This document shows, piece by piece, positions 10,134-22,152 of a stretch of 64,000 nucleotides of DNA (position 1 is the stretch's first letter; the number at the start of each line of letters is the position of its first letter). The notes under the pieces are model-generated. The model had not been told where the DNA came from and did no database searches. It saw nothing but the letters and a program-made list of their open reading frames with translations. Both the position numbers and the translations under genes were made by a program. The stretch comes from Mya arenaria (taxonomy: Eukaryota; Mollusca; Bivalvia; Myida; Myidae). The DNA is taken from the NCBI RefSeq assembly GCF_026914265.1, contig NC_069123.1:30628678-30692677 (forward strand), read 5' to 3'.

Positions 10134-13100
10134 TCACGACAGTTTCTTTGCAAGCGGTCTTTTGTCACCGGTTTTGGCCCTTCGGCTTTCTATAAAATGC
10201 TTGGGCATTGCCTTCCGGTCGTAGGCGAGGCCCAAAAGGGCACACACATCGATAAATACCGTGGACAGATTGAGAATCCATCCAAATTCGTTAGTTGAGT
10301 AGTCATGGGGGAAGGTGTGATGGTAGTTATGAAAACCCTCGCCCGCCGCTAGTAACGCCACAACGGGGTTCTCCGAGGGGCTGATGCGGACGTCGTACGG
10401 CTTCCAGCCCCACATGTGCGCCGCGCTGTTCACAAGCCATGTAGCGTTCAGGGCGGCGCTGTAGCGGAACAGGGCGCACACGAAGTAGGAGATGAACGCC
10501 GACTCTCCCCAGAAATACCATGGCACGACCGTGGGCATCACAAAGCACATCAATATCACAGACGGCACATATATCCTGTAATCAATAATTATAACATCAA
10601 TGCCAAATGAAACACAAAATTTGAGCAATCATGAATGTATTGGCATCCATATACATACAGCCACATTACCCTGTCTCCATCAACCATATTCAATCCCAAG
10701 GTACATCTCTACATTGGCTTGCTACATACCAAGTTTCAGCTCACACTATGTCATTTCCACCTTATGTTGTTGGACTGAAAAAAATGTAACAGCGACCAGG
10801 ACATTGACCTACAAACCTGAAAGCTATCCAAAAATCTCCGATTGAGCTTCCTACATGCCAAGTTTCATAACGAAACGCTAATTTAATATATTGTAGCTGG
10901 TGCAGAATCTGTTGATGTCTTTATTTTAGTATCAACGACCTTGACCTTTACCCCTAACCTCAAATGCAATCCCAATATGCTTCATCACATGATCGATGTT
11001 GCTACATACAACGTTTCATCACTATATGCCATTTGTAGCTTAACACATTCATAAAAAATCAGTTTTCTTCCTATTTCATCATAACGAAACTCGTGACCTT
11101 GACCCCACAAAACAGTTTTTCCTTCCAGCGTAGTTTTCTGTTCAGTAACGTACCGAGGGCTGTCCTTAAAAGTTCGTCACGATGATACAGGAACAAATTC
11201 ATTCCAAAAGGTATTAATGTAAACATTATAAGATATATATATAAATATAACATGCTATTAAATCTATTTGAAAACAAGTACGGACTACTTAACATTTTGT
11301 TTCAAAAGTTTTGATTAGAAGCCTTCCGAATATATGTCTCCTAAAAAGGTCAAAAATAGAAACTTACTCCGTGTAAGCCATAATGCAGCCATTATAGGGC
11401 GCAGGCAGACCTTTATAAACTCAACTTACTGCGTGTAGTACGATACGGTATATGCATTTTGCGTTTAGCAATTGAAATCTTTCCTGGAAAGGAAGAAACT
11501 GTTGTGGTTTAAAACATTCCCTATCATAGAAATCGATATGAAAACAGTCGGCTCTCCTTATGTGTGTCAGTTAAATATCAGCTATGAAACAATGTCATTT
11601 TAGAGATAAACATAATATTTATTTCGTGAAATGCATCATGGCAAAACAAGGGGTCGACACAATAATGCACCCTTCGCCTCATTTTCCCTGCAAGACACAC
11701 ACCAACACGACCCAAGCAACTCCACCCAACTCAATCGGCAAACGTTTCAAAACGAGGAAAAACGCAAAACAGCGGCACTTACTTCCGTTGCAAGCGGAGC
11801 ACGGGGTCCGCAAGGAGATCAGAGATGTCCAGAAGCTTGCCTTTGTTCTTTACTTCCGGATGCTTGCGCACGAGAAGCCAGCCAACATGTGCGAAGAAAA
11901 ATCCTCGTTTCGCATTGTGGGGATCCGCGTGAGTTTCGGAGTACTTGTGGTGCACACGGTGGTCACGTGCCCACTCTATGACGTCATTCTGAAACAAAAC
12001 GAGAATGCATGCAATAATGGTTTAAAAATTCACAATAATATTATGATGATCCGGTTGGTTATATGTGGAACCGTAGGGTATATAAGAACGTGTAAAAAAT
12101 ATGGGGCCACTTATGGGATGAGATTTGGTTTATGTTCATGTGAGGACCCGTTTTTATAAAATTGCTATCCACGGTTTTCTATCATTTTCTTTTAAATATC
12201 TAACATATTTAAAATTAAAAGGCTAAATTTATCATACACATCAGCTATATTTATTGTTCCAAATCCTAGCAGATAACATACTACATGTACAGTAGTTTGC
12301 ATAAAGCACTTCTGCTCTTGAGCAATAAACACCAAGTTCTTCAACAACTTGATTATCCAGAGTACAATCAAATTTACATAGATTTGTTCTGTTGATATGT
12401 ATTACCATACCTGGAATGCCATGGAGTCGCACATAGCTAGGAAGATTCTAAGCGGAAGTCTGGCCTTGTATGAGCGGTGCGACCAGAGGCGGTGAGCGCC
12501 GGCCGTGATACCAATAGCATTGAACTCGTACAACACGAAACCTGAAAAATGTGGAACATGTCTATGTTTATTTCAGCTATCAAATAAAGCCATTAACTCA
12601 GAATATGTTCAAGACATCTCGCATGGTTTGCATAAGCTGACTGGTCAGCAAGAATGATAGGATATATAATGTAACCTACAGTTTGTAACTATCTGTCTGT
12701 ATGTCTGTATATCTCTGTACATGTATATTTGTTGTCTGTGTTCCAGTTTATCCGACCGTCGGCTGTATGTCTGACTGTCTGTCTGGGTGATTATCTGCCT
12801 CATGACTGTCTGTGATGCGTATGTCTGTCTGTAACTATGTTTGCATTGCTTCCTGTGTGTCTGTCTACCTTCTTGTCTGTCTGTCTGTCTATCTGTATGT
12901 CTCAATATGTATTCGTCTGCCTGTCGTGAGTTAGTATTTATCTCAGTATTTGTCTGTCTGCTTGTCTAGCTGTCGTTTCGGCGGCCTGCCTGACTGTCAG
13001 GGAGTATGCATACCAATCGGTATGCCTGCCTGTCTGTCTGTCTGTGGGTCTGCATATCTATCGGTATACCTGCCTGACTGTCTGTGGTCTGCATATCAAT

Positions 13101-16100
13101 CGGTATGCCTTCCTGACTGTCTGTGGGTCTGCATATCAATCGGTATGCCTGCCGGACTGTCTGTGAGTCTGCATGTCTATCGGTATGCCTGCCTGACTGT
13201 CTGTGGGTCTGCATGTCTATCGGTATGCCTACCTGACTGTCTGTGAGTCTGCATGTCTATCGGTAGGCCTGCCTGACTGTCTGTTGGTCTGCATATCAAT
13301 CGGTATGCCTGCCGGACTGTCTGTGGATCTGCATATCAATCGATATGCCTGTCTGTCTGTATGTGCGTCTGCATATCTATCGGTATGCCTGTCTGACTGT
13401 CTGTGAGTCTGCATAACTATCGGTATGCCTGACTGTCTGTGGTCTGCATATCTATCGGTATGCCTTCCTGACTGTCTGTTGGTCTGCATATCAATCGGTA
13501 TGCCTGCCGGACTGTCTGTGGTCTGCATATCAATCGGTATGCCTTCCTGACTGTCTGTTGGTCTGCATATCAATCGGTATGCCTGCCGGACTGTCTGTGG
13601 ATCTGCATATCAATCGATATGCCTGCCGGACTGTCTGTGGATCTGCATATCAATCGATATGCCTGCCGGACTGTCTGTGGATCTGCATATCAATCGATAT
13701 GCCTGTCTGTCTGTCTGTGAGTCTGCATATCAATCGATATGCCTGTCTGACTGTCTGTGAGTCTGCATATCAATCGATATGCCTGTCTGTCTGTCTGTGA
13801 GTCTGCATATCAATCGATATGCCTGTCTGACTGTCTGTGAGTCTGCATAACAATCGATATGCCTGTCTGTCTGTCTGTGAGTCTGCATATCAATCGATAT
13901 GCCTGTCTGTCTGTCTGTGGATCTGCATATCAATCGATATGCCTGTCTGTCTGTCTGTGAGTCTGCATATCTATCGGTATGCCTGCCTGACTGTGAGTCT
14001 GCATATCAATCGGTATGCCCGCCTGACTGTCTGTCTGTAAGTCTGTATATATATATCGGTATGCCTGCCTGACTGTCTATGAGTATGCGTATCAATCGGT
14101 ATGCCTGGCTGACTGTCTGTCTGTGAGTCGGTATATCTATCGGTATTCCTACATGACTGTATGAGTCTTTAATTTAGAAGTCATAAATTCGAAACGGTCT
14201 GCATAAATCAACAGCAGTAAAATGAATAGACGCACAATAAAATAGACAGAAATACCAAAGAGAAAACATCTCAGTAACACAACGTAAAACTTAAGGGACA
14301 AGCCAATTAGTTAAACAAATCAAAATAAATAAACCCTGTTAAGAAGCACAACGTGAGGAGCCAAAGGTCACTAAACTAGAGACACATACATAATTATAAA
14401 CACCACATGTATACACAAATACAAGCACCACAAACAGACCACAGGTTATGCACCAGTCAATTGTAACCACGGCCCCACAGGTCCGGGGAATAGCGGGGAC
14501 TTTGACTTTCGGTCCAGCCAACCCCGGGTAAAATCCCCGCCCTGCGGGGACGCACAGATGGTCAAATCCCCGCTAAATGCCCCCCCCCCCCCGCACCCCA
14601 GAGACCCTAGGTAAGGCCCATTCCCCGCTATATTTTGCGCGAAGATAAAACCACAGCATTCACCCGACACTGCGGTCGGTAAAAACACGGCCCATTTCCC
14701 CGGCTATCCCCGGTATACCACCGGACCTGGGGGGACCGTGGTTACAATTGACTGGTGCATTAGTACATGTACTGTGAATAAAATTATGAGAAAACGTTTA
14801 AACCTGCACTCTCACAGATTTACCGGTTTTACAACTTTTTATTTTTTGTCTTGTAAAGAGCAAATTTTGCAAACCAGTGATATAATACTGCTGACAAAAG
14901 ATCAGATCGCAGATTTTCATATTTCCGTTCAAAATTTTATGTTTTATGGCTAAAAGCGTTACTAACGGTTTAAGAAAAATACATTAAACATTAATTTTTG
15001 ACCTTCAATTTGAAAAATGCGATCTGATTTTTTGTCAGCAGTCTTATATTACTGGTTTGCAAAATTTGCTCTTTCCATATTACTGGTATCTATGATTTTT
15101 CGCATAAATTTGCTCGTTCCAAGACTAAAAATAAAACACAGTTGTCAAAACATTCAATCTGTGAGAGTGCAGCTTTAAAACATTGTTTGTCTTGGTTTCG
15201 TTTCAGGGAATCGTTGTTGCGTTTGTCGATTGTGGTAACTTTACCGAATCTATATTTTACGTTTTACTGCCGTTCTGTAATACGAGGCAGCTGCATGAAC
15301 AAATGTCTCAAATTCCATTATTTTTCTGTCTCGGTGCTTAGAGTTTGCAGTGAGTGCGCTGTACATGCAGTGCACATATTAGGCCAAAAAAAATACCTGT
15401 ATTTCCAGTAACATGGCGGAAAAAAGGGTCGGTCGGGATTTTTTTTGTTTCCGTATCATGCAATTTTCTGTTAAATCAGATCAATTATGTTATATCTAAG
15501 CGTTTCATAATTTACAAAAAGTCGGAGAAGAACAGCATTGTTTAATGTTTGAAATCATTTCTTTACCTTCGACTACCGTATTTTCCCGCAAATTTTGCCC
15601 ATGAAATCTGTTTTTTTTTTGTATACAATACTCGTTTATAAGTCGCGATCGGTTTTCAGAACAAATCCAACACTTCAATTTCTACAAATCTGTGATAATG
15701 TTCTACCCAAACAGTCAATTATCAACTAAATTTGTTAATTTCCTTGAGGAAAATCGCCGATTTTCTTGTCAACAGTGAGCTCCTTAAACAAGGCCTTCAA
15801 GTAGAGGTAGGTTAAAAATAGAACAAGTAAACGCGGATGTGGATTTATTTTATTTATCTTATTTTCGTACAATCAAAGTTTCATTCATTTTTATAGTGAA
15901 TTCAAACATTTCGGTCAATGTTATAAGATTCCCAGACGACGATTATTGATTATTATGTTTTCGATCGTATGGTATTTTCTTACCAGCCTAGGCGAAATCC
16001 TTGCAATCAAATGGGATCATACGGTATCCGACTGACCGAATTAAATACAAACCATAGCCACGCCCCTTTGATATTATCACCGCTCGTGCTCTGACGTCAC

Positions 16101-19100
16101 AAATTGCACCGTTTGATCTGCAGCATTCGGAACTCCTCGGCCATTTTTTCAAAAACAACCTCGGATGTATGTGCCGGTACATCTGTTGAAGTAGTCCGTA
16201 TTTTTTTTAATAAAATCATTAATTAATGTAGTGTTTAAGAGTTGTATTCATTGCTCTCAGTTTAAATTGATTGCCAGTGAAGTGTATTATTGCAAACATA
16301 ATTACGATTCCCAAGGGTTAAGTCATAAATTTTAACTACTAAATAAGATTACTACGCGATCTATTTGCAGCGGACTTAAACGTACCACTTTTTAAGTGTG
16401 TAAACCGTCCATATACATCCGAGGTTGTTTTTGAAAAAATGGCCGAGGAGTTCCGAATGGATCTGCAGCCGACACATTCCAACAAATGTGTCGTTAACTC
16501 TCGAAGGTTTTTGTTTCAGTGATGGGACTTATTAAAATAAGGCGAAATAAATAACCATTGACAATTGCGGATAAATTAATGTAACGATTAATGAAATGCG
16601 TATTGGAACCTGGCAGTTAGCCTGCATGAATTCGCAAAGCCTAATCGTAAGAAGCCTGCATGATATACGCAAAGCCTAATCGTAAAAAAGTAAGTTTTAT
16701 TTTGGACATGAATAAATAACACCGCGAGCTATAATCCTAAATATTTTCATTTTAAAGACAGCAAAATATGTCTCTTGTTATTAACCACGTGTTTGGACCG
16801 TAAACATGCGTTTGCCAATTTGAAGATATCGGACACTGGGTTCGCCGCCCTCCGCCATTTTGTTTTCCTGTTGACATAGCGTCTCGGTTATACATAATAA
16901 GGAATGAAAGTTTATTCTCCGGGGACATAGAAAGACAAACAACGAAAATAATGACGATATATTTAAACAAGAGGCCCAAAAGGGCCTATGCTCTACTGGC
17001 ATGGCTTTTGTGGTCATATCAATCCACAGCATGTATGTATGGGTAAAGGGCAACAGACATATAGTTTATGTTTTGTGTTTGGGTTACCTGAAAACGTTGC
17101 ACGTTCAACATCTGAGCCCAGAAAGTGTAAGCAGATTAGTTGCATGAACTATTTTTATATGTGCCAAGTAAAAGTCATCTGACAAAAAAATGCTTTCAAA
17201 ACTGTACTCATAGTAAAAAAGTTAAAAAAAGTTGGTCAAAAGGTCAAAGTCAAGGGCATCCTAGGACAACATTGATCAATTTGAACAAATATTCACAATC
17301 AATTGTGCTGAGATGGATGTGCACAATACACAAAAAGATTTTCAAACCTTTCCAGATTTATGTTTACCAAACCTGTGAACCCTGGGTGTGGCCAGTAATG
17401 ACACCATGTGCATAACTTAAACATTCACAACCAATTTTGTTAAGATGAATGCACAAACTACAGAACTTAAAGCTAAAAAATGGCCTTTGGGCTTTCAACA
17501 AGAACAAGGCAGAGTAATTCACAAAATCAACTGCAGAAGCAAAAAGCAAAAAGCAAATTGTCTCTCAAAATCCTAGACTTGCAAATTGTCTCCCTTAACT
17601 CTAGACTTGAATTTACATGTACATGTAAACTTGGCTTAAATAGAATTCGCTCATGCAGACCTGGCTAAAAATAGAAAACATTTCTTTAAAACTTTCATGG
17701 CCCATAATCTAGGCATTCATGGGCGGATCTGGCTGGTTTTCGAAAGGAACCGAACTCTAATAGATATCTAGATACTGTACAAGTTTCATTGAGATACAAT
17801 CAAAACTAAAGACTGTATCGTGTTCACAACCAATTGTTTACACAATAGCATTTTTATACTATCAAGGGCCATAATCTAGGCATGCATGGGTGGATCTGGC
17901 TGGTTTTCGAAAGGAACCCAGCTCTAATGGATATCTAGATACTGTACAAGTTTCATCGAGATACAATCAAAACTGAAGACTGTATCGTGTTCACAAGCAA
18001 TTGTTTACAGACGCACGAACGCACGGACGCACGACCGCACGGACGCACGGATGTACATACTACGTACACATTACCATCGCATAAGCTCTTCTGGCCTTTG
18101 GCCAGTAGAGCTAAAAAAATAATATTTTTTTTACGATAGAATTAATATTTATTTATTTTTACTTTTAAGATTAGGGTCGGCGAGGAAAAAATAGGGTCGG
18201 TCGGGTTACCGGAAACACAGGTATTTTTTTTGGCCTTAGGTCGTTACATCAGCGCGGGAGACGCATTTATTTTTCCAGGATTAGTGTTGATGGAAGTTTG
18301 GGTTAATACGGTTTGGCATTATTGTCAGGGGAATACAGATAATCAGACTGAGTGAGACGCAATTTTGAGAAGAAAACGAAACCTTAAGAAGTGTTGTACC
18401 GCGAATTGCGATAGAAATCGCTCATACATGTATCATATATATGCCACCTCCTGAAATCAGCACAAGGCAAACTAATTACAGTGAACAACGTTTACCAACG
18501 CTATTGTTATTCTTTTTCATATATTAACATTATGATCAAAAGCGCCGCGGAATGTTAGACTACGTGGAATCATGGTATGCCAATCCTGTTCTCGTGCAGG
18601 CGCCTAGCTGATCGTACGCAAATACGCAGTTGCATAATGAAATTTTGACAGGTCGAAGTTTTTGTCACACCAAAACCCCCGAATTTGAAATAAAAACCGA
18701 AGGGGGAGGGGGGGGGGGGGCTAGGGGGTGAAGGGGTTAATATGCTGCCCGTCAATGATGAACTAATTTCGATCTGCGTAATCCCAAATAGGCCCTAGCC
18801 ACGCGCCTGTCGTGTTATTGTATTGGTTTGTTACTTTGTTTAGAATAAAAAAAGGCATAACTCAATATGTTTTCAAGCCACAGTTATACACCTTGCTATA
18901 CATGTGCGCGGAATCCGAATGTATGCCAATCCTGTTATCGTGTTGCTGTATTGTTTGGTTACGAGTAAAAAAAGCATAACTCGATAGTTACTGAAGCCAG
19001 AGTTATGCGCCTTACTATGCATGTGCGTATTGATTTTGGCAACATGTATACCAAGTTCCAATATGATTTCTTGAACCAAACGGGGTTCGACTTACAGTCA

Positions 19101-19556
19101 ACGTTAAAGATTTCGCACGACAACGACAATGAGTCTCACGCCAAGGCTATCACAATAGCCCGATTGTTTTCTTCAAAAGACCAGACGAGCCAATATAGAA
19201 ATGACCGTGAAATTAACGTGCTAAATGGACAAGGAAATAGATCTAAAATTATCAATACTAGATAATAAATGTATATTATGCATATATTATGCTTACTTAA
19301 AATAAAATATATACTTACAAAAGATCATTGTTTTCCAAGATGCCTGTGGTAGAAGCCAAAGGCCATACAGGGCGCCAATGTGCAGCGCGGACATTAGTAC
19401 CACATTTTTCCATACAATTGTGAGCGCCGGTCTTTCGGACTCCTCTACCGCCCTCTGGTCAACGACCTCCGGCGTGAGTCCTAGACTGTCTTCGGGTGCC
19501 ACGGGTCCATCGGGAACCACCTGCGCGTGTCCATCCTCGCCAGCTCTTGGAGACAT
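10134..19556 (-). CDS. SCD: Stearoyl-CoA (delta-9) acyl-CoA desaturase
   Basis: Four coding exons on the minus strand: 19319-19556 (ATG), 12411-12541, 11783-11988 and 10134-10575 (stop). All borders are GT-AG and phases match (1, 0, 2), giving 338 residues, close to the 330-360 usual for animal SCDs. The enzyme is an ER-membrane di-iron oxygenase that places a cis double bond in palmitoyl- and stearoyl-CoA using cytochrome b5. All histidine boxes are present: HRLWSH (96-101) after [11 protein letters not shown] (133-137) followed by [15 protein letters not shown] (241-245), and HNYHH (274-278) inside [12 protein letters not shown]. Hydrophobic stretches fit the four-helix topology. The N-terminal 45 residues are polar and variable. 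A short leader sits 5' of the ATG in the same exon (acceptor TTCCACAG, exon from 19565). Nothing suggests loss of function. Substrate preference within the delta-9 class cannot be read from sequence alone. Confidence 0.95.
10640..11110 (+). repeat. Intronic repeat with three CCAAGTTTCA-type blocks
   Basis: Three related stretches occur in the last desaturase intron: GCTACATACCAAGTTTCAGC near 10720, CCTACATGCCAAGTTTCATA near 10850 and GCTACATACAACGTTTCATC near 11000. Each is followed or preceded by TGACCTT-rich sequence, a signature of dispersed repeats in bivalves. The 81-codon ORF over it is not a gene. Confidence 0.5.
12690..12960 (+). repeat. (CTGT)n-like microsatellite
   Basis: Imperfect CTGT/CTGTCTGTATGT simple sequence directly upstream of the 40-bp minisatellite and probably its source. 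The minus-strand ORF rich in RQTD comes only from the repeat. Confidence 0.8.
12961..14165 (+). repeat. Minisatellite of about 30 units of 40 bp in the desaturase intron
   Basis: The unit is ATCTGCATATCAATCGRTAT plus GCCTGYCKGACTGTCTGTGG. It is 40 bp long and varies mainly at ATCGGTAT/ATCGATAT and at the spacer. Some units are shortened or extended by CTGT steps. Neighbouring units from about 13600 to 13960 are most alike, which suggests recent homogenisation there. Because 40 is not a multiple of 3, long stop-free frames arise on both strands; these are not genes. The array sits between coding exons 1 and 2 of the desaturase. Confidence 0.92.
14448..14760. mobile_element. MITE with terminal inverted repeats of about 40 bp and TTA target duplication
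   Basis: The ends read TGCACCAGTCAATTGTAACC-ACGG and its near-perfect inverse CCGTGGTTACAATTGACTGG-TGCA. TTA flanks both sides, fitting a 3-bp TTA target duplication as used by PIF/Harbinger elements. The interior is GC-rich with runs of C and repeated TCCCCGC motifs and has no transposase. The first 25 bp of each end match exactly, so this copy looks young. Confidence 0.8.
14799..15178. repeat. Fold-back MITE family 3, copy 1
   Basis: The left end AACCTGCACTCTCACAGATT and right end AATCTGTGAGAGTGCAGCTT are inverted. The inner arms also pair (GCAAACCAGTGATATAATAC against GTCTTATATTACTGGTTTGC; GACAAAAGATCAGATCGCAG against its inverse). The whole element of about 380 bp folds on itself. A second copy is at 35.1 kb. 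Non-coding. Confidence 0.8.
16118..16470. repeat. Inverted repeat with arms of about 60 bp
   Basis: The left arm (CTGCAGCATTCGGAACTCCT then CGGCCATTTTTTCAAAAACA and ACCTCGGATGTATG) is repeated inverted at about 16410-16470 with very few differences. The loop is about 240 bp and AT-rich with no ORF of note. It is a fold-back element within the larger inverted-repeat region in the desaturase intron. Confidence 0.75.
16968..18112 (+). repeat. Dispersed repeat, apparently full length, with internal duplication
   Basis: Starts CAAGAGGCCCAAAAGGGCCT-ATGCTCTACTGGC and ends in a CGCACGGACGCACG tract, then TCTGGCCTTTGGCCAGTAGA-GCT. The two ends are partly inverse to each other. Inside, a block of about 145 bp (GGCCATAATCTAGGCAT to CACAAGCAATTGTTTACA) occurs twice, at about 17700-17838 and 17868-18009. 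ORFs here have no recognisable protein content. Confidence 0.55.
18840..19110 (+). repeat. Two copies of a CATAACTC...TTATGCGCCTT dispersed repeat
   Basis: Two related stretches (about 18850-18915 and 18965-19100): AAAAGCATAACTCGATA, then AGCCAGAGTTATGCGCCTTA and CATGTGCGTATTGATTTTGG. Related blocks are at 31.03-31.16 kb and 49.3-49.5 kb. Non-coding, in the first coding intron of the desaturase. Confidence 0.5.
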
Positions 19557-20115
19557 GGTCCTTGTCTGTGGAATACAAATGTACGAAATAATAGGTTGAT
19601 GATAGTCGTGTAAGGTTGAAGATGACCTGATATAATTTTCTCCAAACTGACTACGTCACTCTAGTATTTCCTTAAATATGACGTAATGATTGGTACGTAT
19701 TAAAAATGATTCAACATTTACTTGATCAAACAGTCAGTCCCACAAACTCAAAGGAAAACGCCACTGTTGTTTCAAGTCAGCGTATTTTGTATGGTGATAC
19801 ACGAACATCAATATGAAATAATTCCGATTTAAACATAAATTAGCCGCATTAACCTTTGGTAGTTTTTTTACAGGATTAAAACCACTTCGAGTGTCCATGT
19901 GCTCCACACCTTGTATCTAAATATTTTGTTTCCAATTCGACACTGTATGCACCACGTTGATATCCTAAGCCTGTTTATTAGACTTATAAATAACATATAT
20001 CCATGCCGGAACACTCATTTTAGAAATTAGACATATACATTGAAAATCAAAATGCGCTCAAGGCAATAAAGTTTGAAAGTGAAGTTGTTAAACATTTAAG
20101 TATATACTTATTCGC

Positions 20116-20313
20116 AGTGGCGAATCGAGCAGGCGGTCACAAAGGCCCGTGCCCCCCCCCCCCCACCCTTTCCGACGAATGAAGCTTATTTCAACCGTAA
20201 ATCTATATTTTAAGTATTTTAACAATTAAAACGCCGACAACTAGGTTTTTTTTCGGTTCACGGTGCCCCCACCCACCCCCGACCCCAGTAATAAATTCCT
20301 CGAACCGCCACTG
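20116..20313. mobile_element. Short hAT-like MITE
   Basis: The ends CAGTGGCGAATCGAG and CTCGAACCGCCACTG are inverted. The element is about 200 bp and contains C-rich tracts. The flanks CTTATTCG and CTTGTATG agree at five of eight positions, compatible with an aged 8-bp hAT target duplication. It lies in the 5' intron of the desaturase gene. Confidence 0.6.
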
Positions 20314-20849
20314 CTTGTATGGATCTATTAAAAGCAAATCAACATAGTTAAAATAGTAGGCAATAGATAACAGAAAATTGCTAAGTATCTGCAAAAACCC
20401 TTGAATATCAAATGGAGGTTTATGTCTCATATCGGGGGGTTTCCTCAAAACAAGCCTTGAATTCTCAATGCAGCCTAGTAAGAGGCCGATAACACATCAC
20501 TTAATATGGCTAAAATAATAAACGCACTAATCATGCAGCTGTCTCATCTGTGTTTCCTTGTTTAAAATAACCGTTATGGTTTCCCAGTTTAAATCATACC
20601 GTTTTACGTAGTCGACATCCCTATTAAATTTCGAACTGGAATATGCGCAATAACTGCGAAAGATGCATGGGTAGTAAGCGATGAGATACATCAATAACTA
20701 AGATGCAATGAGTTGTACACAACGACGTCAATTTTAAGTTATTTTTTGACAATTATATTTTTCTTGCAATGGTATCATCTGGTGTCTAGCCCCTTCAAAC
20801 AATAAAAGTACAATTAATTCATATAGAACACTATAATGGTCCGATAGTT

Positions 20850-21095
20850 CAAAAGGTAAAAGCGTTGTTAACGTTATCGTTGTTAACTTACACATATTTA
20901 CTGCTCTAGCAGTTTAATGGATACACTTGTGATCTGCAGTCTTTCTAACAAGATTTGAAACAACAGTTTCAGGTGTACATGTATTTGTTATATCTTATTA
21001 GATGAGCACATCATAAAATAATTCACGTTTTTAATGTTAACAACGCTCTCGCTAATCACGTTGTTAACTTTAACAAAGTTCCGTGGACAATATGC
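20850..21095. repeat. Dispersed repeat shared with 46.3 kb
   Basis: Shares GTTGTTAACTT, GGATACACTTGTGATCTGCA, ACAGTTTCAGGTGTACATGT and AACTTTAACAAAGTTCCGTG with the stretch at 46262-46480. No gene content. The role is unknown. Confidence 0.5.
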
Positions 21096-21448
21096 CCGTT
21101 TTATATGCAACGCAGAAATGATCATATAGTAGGAACAGACGTGACTTGCCGCAGATATCGAATATCCTGCAGAGGCTTAAGGATTCGCTTGTTGTTTTAC
21201 TATCAAATGCGCCTGAATGTTTTGAACCAGTTACAGGAGAGGAATATAATCATGTCTCACATAGCGGACCAAATTATTTTAATAGTACAATGTTCAAGGC
21301 CAAAGCATTTATATTGAAATAAATGACTTGCATTGAAATCTCTTTTTTCCATTCATACACCGTTTATGGTTTTCCTTTATAGCACAGTGGATGCAAAATC
21401 AATGAACTATTGAATTTGTTGAACTTTACCTATATATCCATATGTTAG

Positions 21449-21755
21449 GCGTAAATAAAATATTTTTGTTTTCGGTTTCATGCCAAAAAACAATAGGGTT
21501 ATAGGTAGGTCGGAAACTCTTTTATTTGTCAAATTGTTTCATGAGATTTTTATGTTACAAAAACTTCAAATCACATCTAGTAATAGTATCACTGACGTTT
21601 TTAAAAGCCATAAACACTTCATTTTTAACTTTCTAAACAAAAACAAAAACACACGATAAGAAATATTTCTCAAGACAATAAAAAGGTAAAGGATCGGGGT
21701 AAAAAATAGGGTAAAATCGGGAAACCAGAACCAAACATTTTATTTACGCCTTGTG
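21449..21755. mobile_element. Short inverted-repeat element related to the 15.4-18.2 kb ends
   Basis: The ends GGCGTAAATAAAATATTTTT and AACATTTTATTTACGCC are inverted. Inside lie TATAGGTAGGTCGGAAACTC on the left and AAAATAGGGTAAAATCGGGA on the right, the same layout as the GGGTCGGTCGGG element at 15380-18237. About 305 bp, no coding content. Confidence 0.6.
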
Positions 21756-22152
21756 CGCATTTCGTACCATGACTCAGCTCGCCGAGACACTTGAATTAAG
21801 CGTTATGTAATGTAAACCCGAAATAAACCATTACGTGGAAAACGGCAGTGCATCTGACATTTGATTTCCGCAAGTTTATGATAATTTACAAACTTCCTGA
21901 GAGTCTATGTAGGAAGACTTTAAACTAGTGCAAATATCGAGTTACATGTATATATATGCTAAAAATGCAGTTTTACTGCGCAGTTCAGTAACTATAACGA
22001 TTCGTAGATTTGTATTATGATAATATGAAAAAAGGAAATGCACAGCGGCTGTAAAACGCGTTTTACTGCGACACACCTAGAATAAATGAATATAGCCTAA
22101 AGTAAGCTTATGTTTCCATTAACAATTAAAGATAATCGAAATAAAAACTTAC

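Larger units (their letters stand above)
15380..18237. mobile_element. Inverted-repeat pair bounding about 2.9 kb, possible non-autonomous DNA transposon
   Basis: The left end GGCCAAAAAAAATACCTGTA and the right end (inverse) ACAGGTATTTTTTTTGGCC are flanked by TTA on both sides. Just inside each end is GGGTCGGTCGGG. No transposase frame is visible between them. The span contains at least two later insertions (16118-16470 and 16968-18112). The alternative is two separate short elements of one family in opposite orientation; the shared flanking TTA favours one element. Confidence 0.5.

Noticed and set aside
11584-12159. 191-codon plus-strand ORF
   Set aside because: It runs antisense across desaturase coding exon 3 and has no protein motif; the minus strand encodes the second histidine box.
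12645-14040. Several long ORFs on both strands with repeating Cys-Leu-Ser or Arg-Gln-Thr-Asp protein patterns
   Set aside because: They arise from the CTGT microsatellite and the 40-bp minisatellite, whose unit length lets every frame stay open. There are no splice signals or start context, and the array is inside an intron.
12961-14165. Regular 40-bp units suggesting a CRISPR array
   Set aside because: Units are directly adjacent with no unique spacers, sit in a eukaryotic intron and vary like a minisatellite.
16752-17053. Overlapping minus-strand ORFs of 75 and 90 codons
   Set aside because: They cover the start of the dispersed repeat at 16968 and nearby element sequence and carry no recognisable protein.
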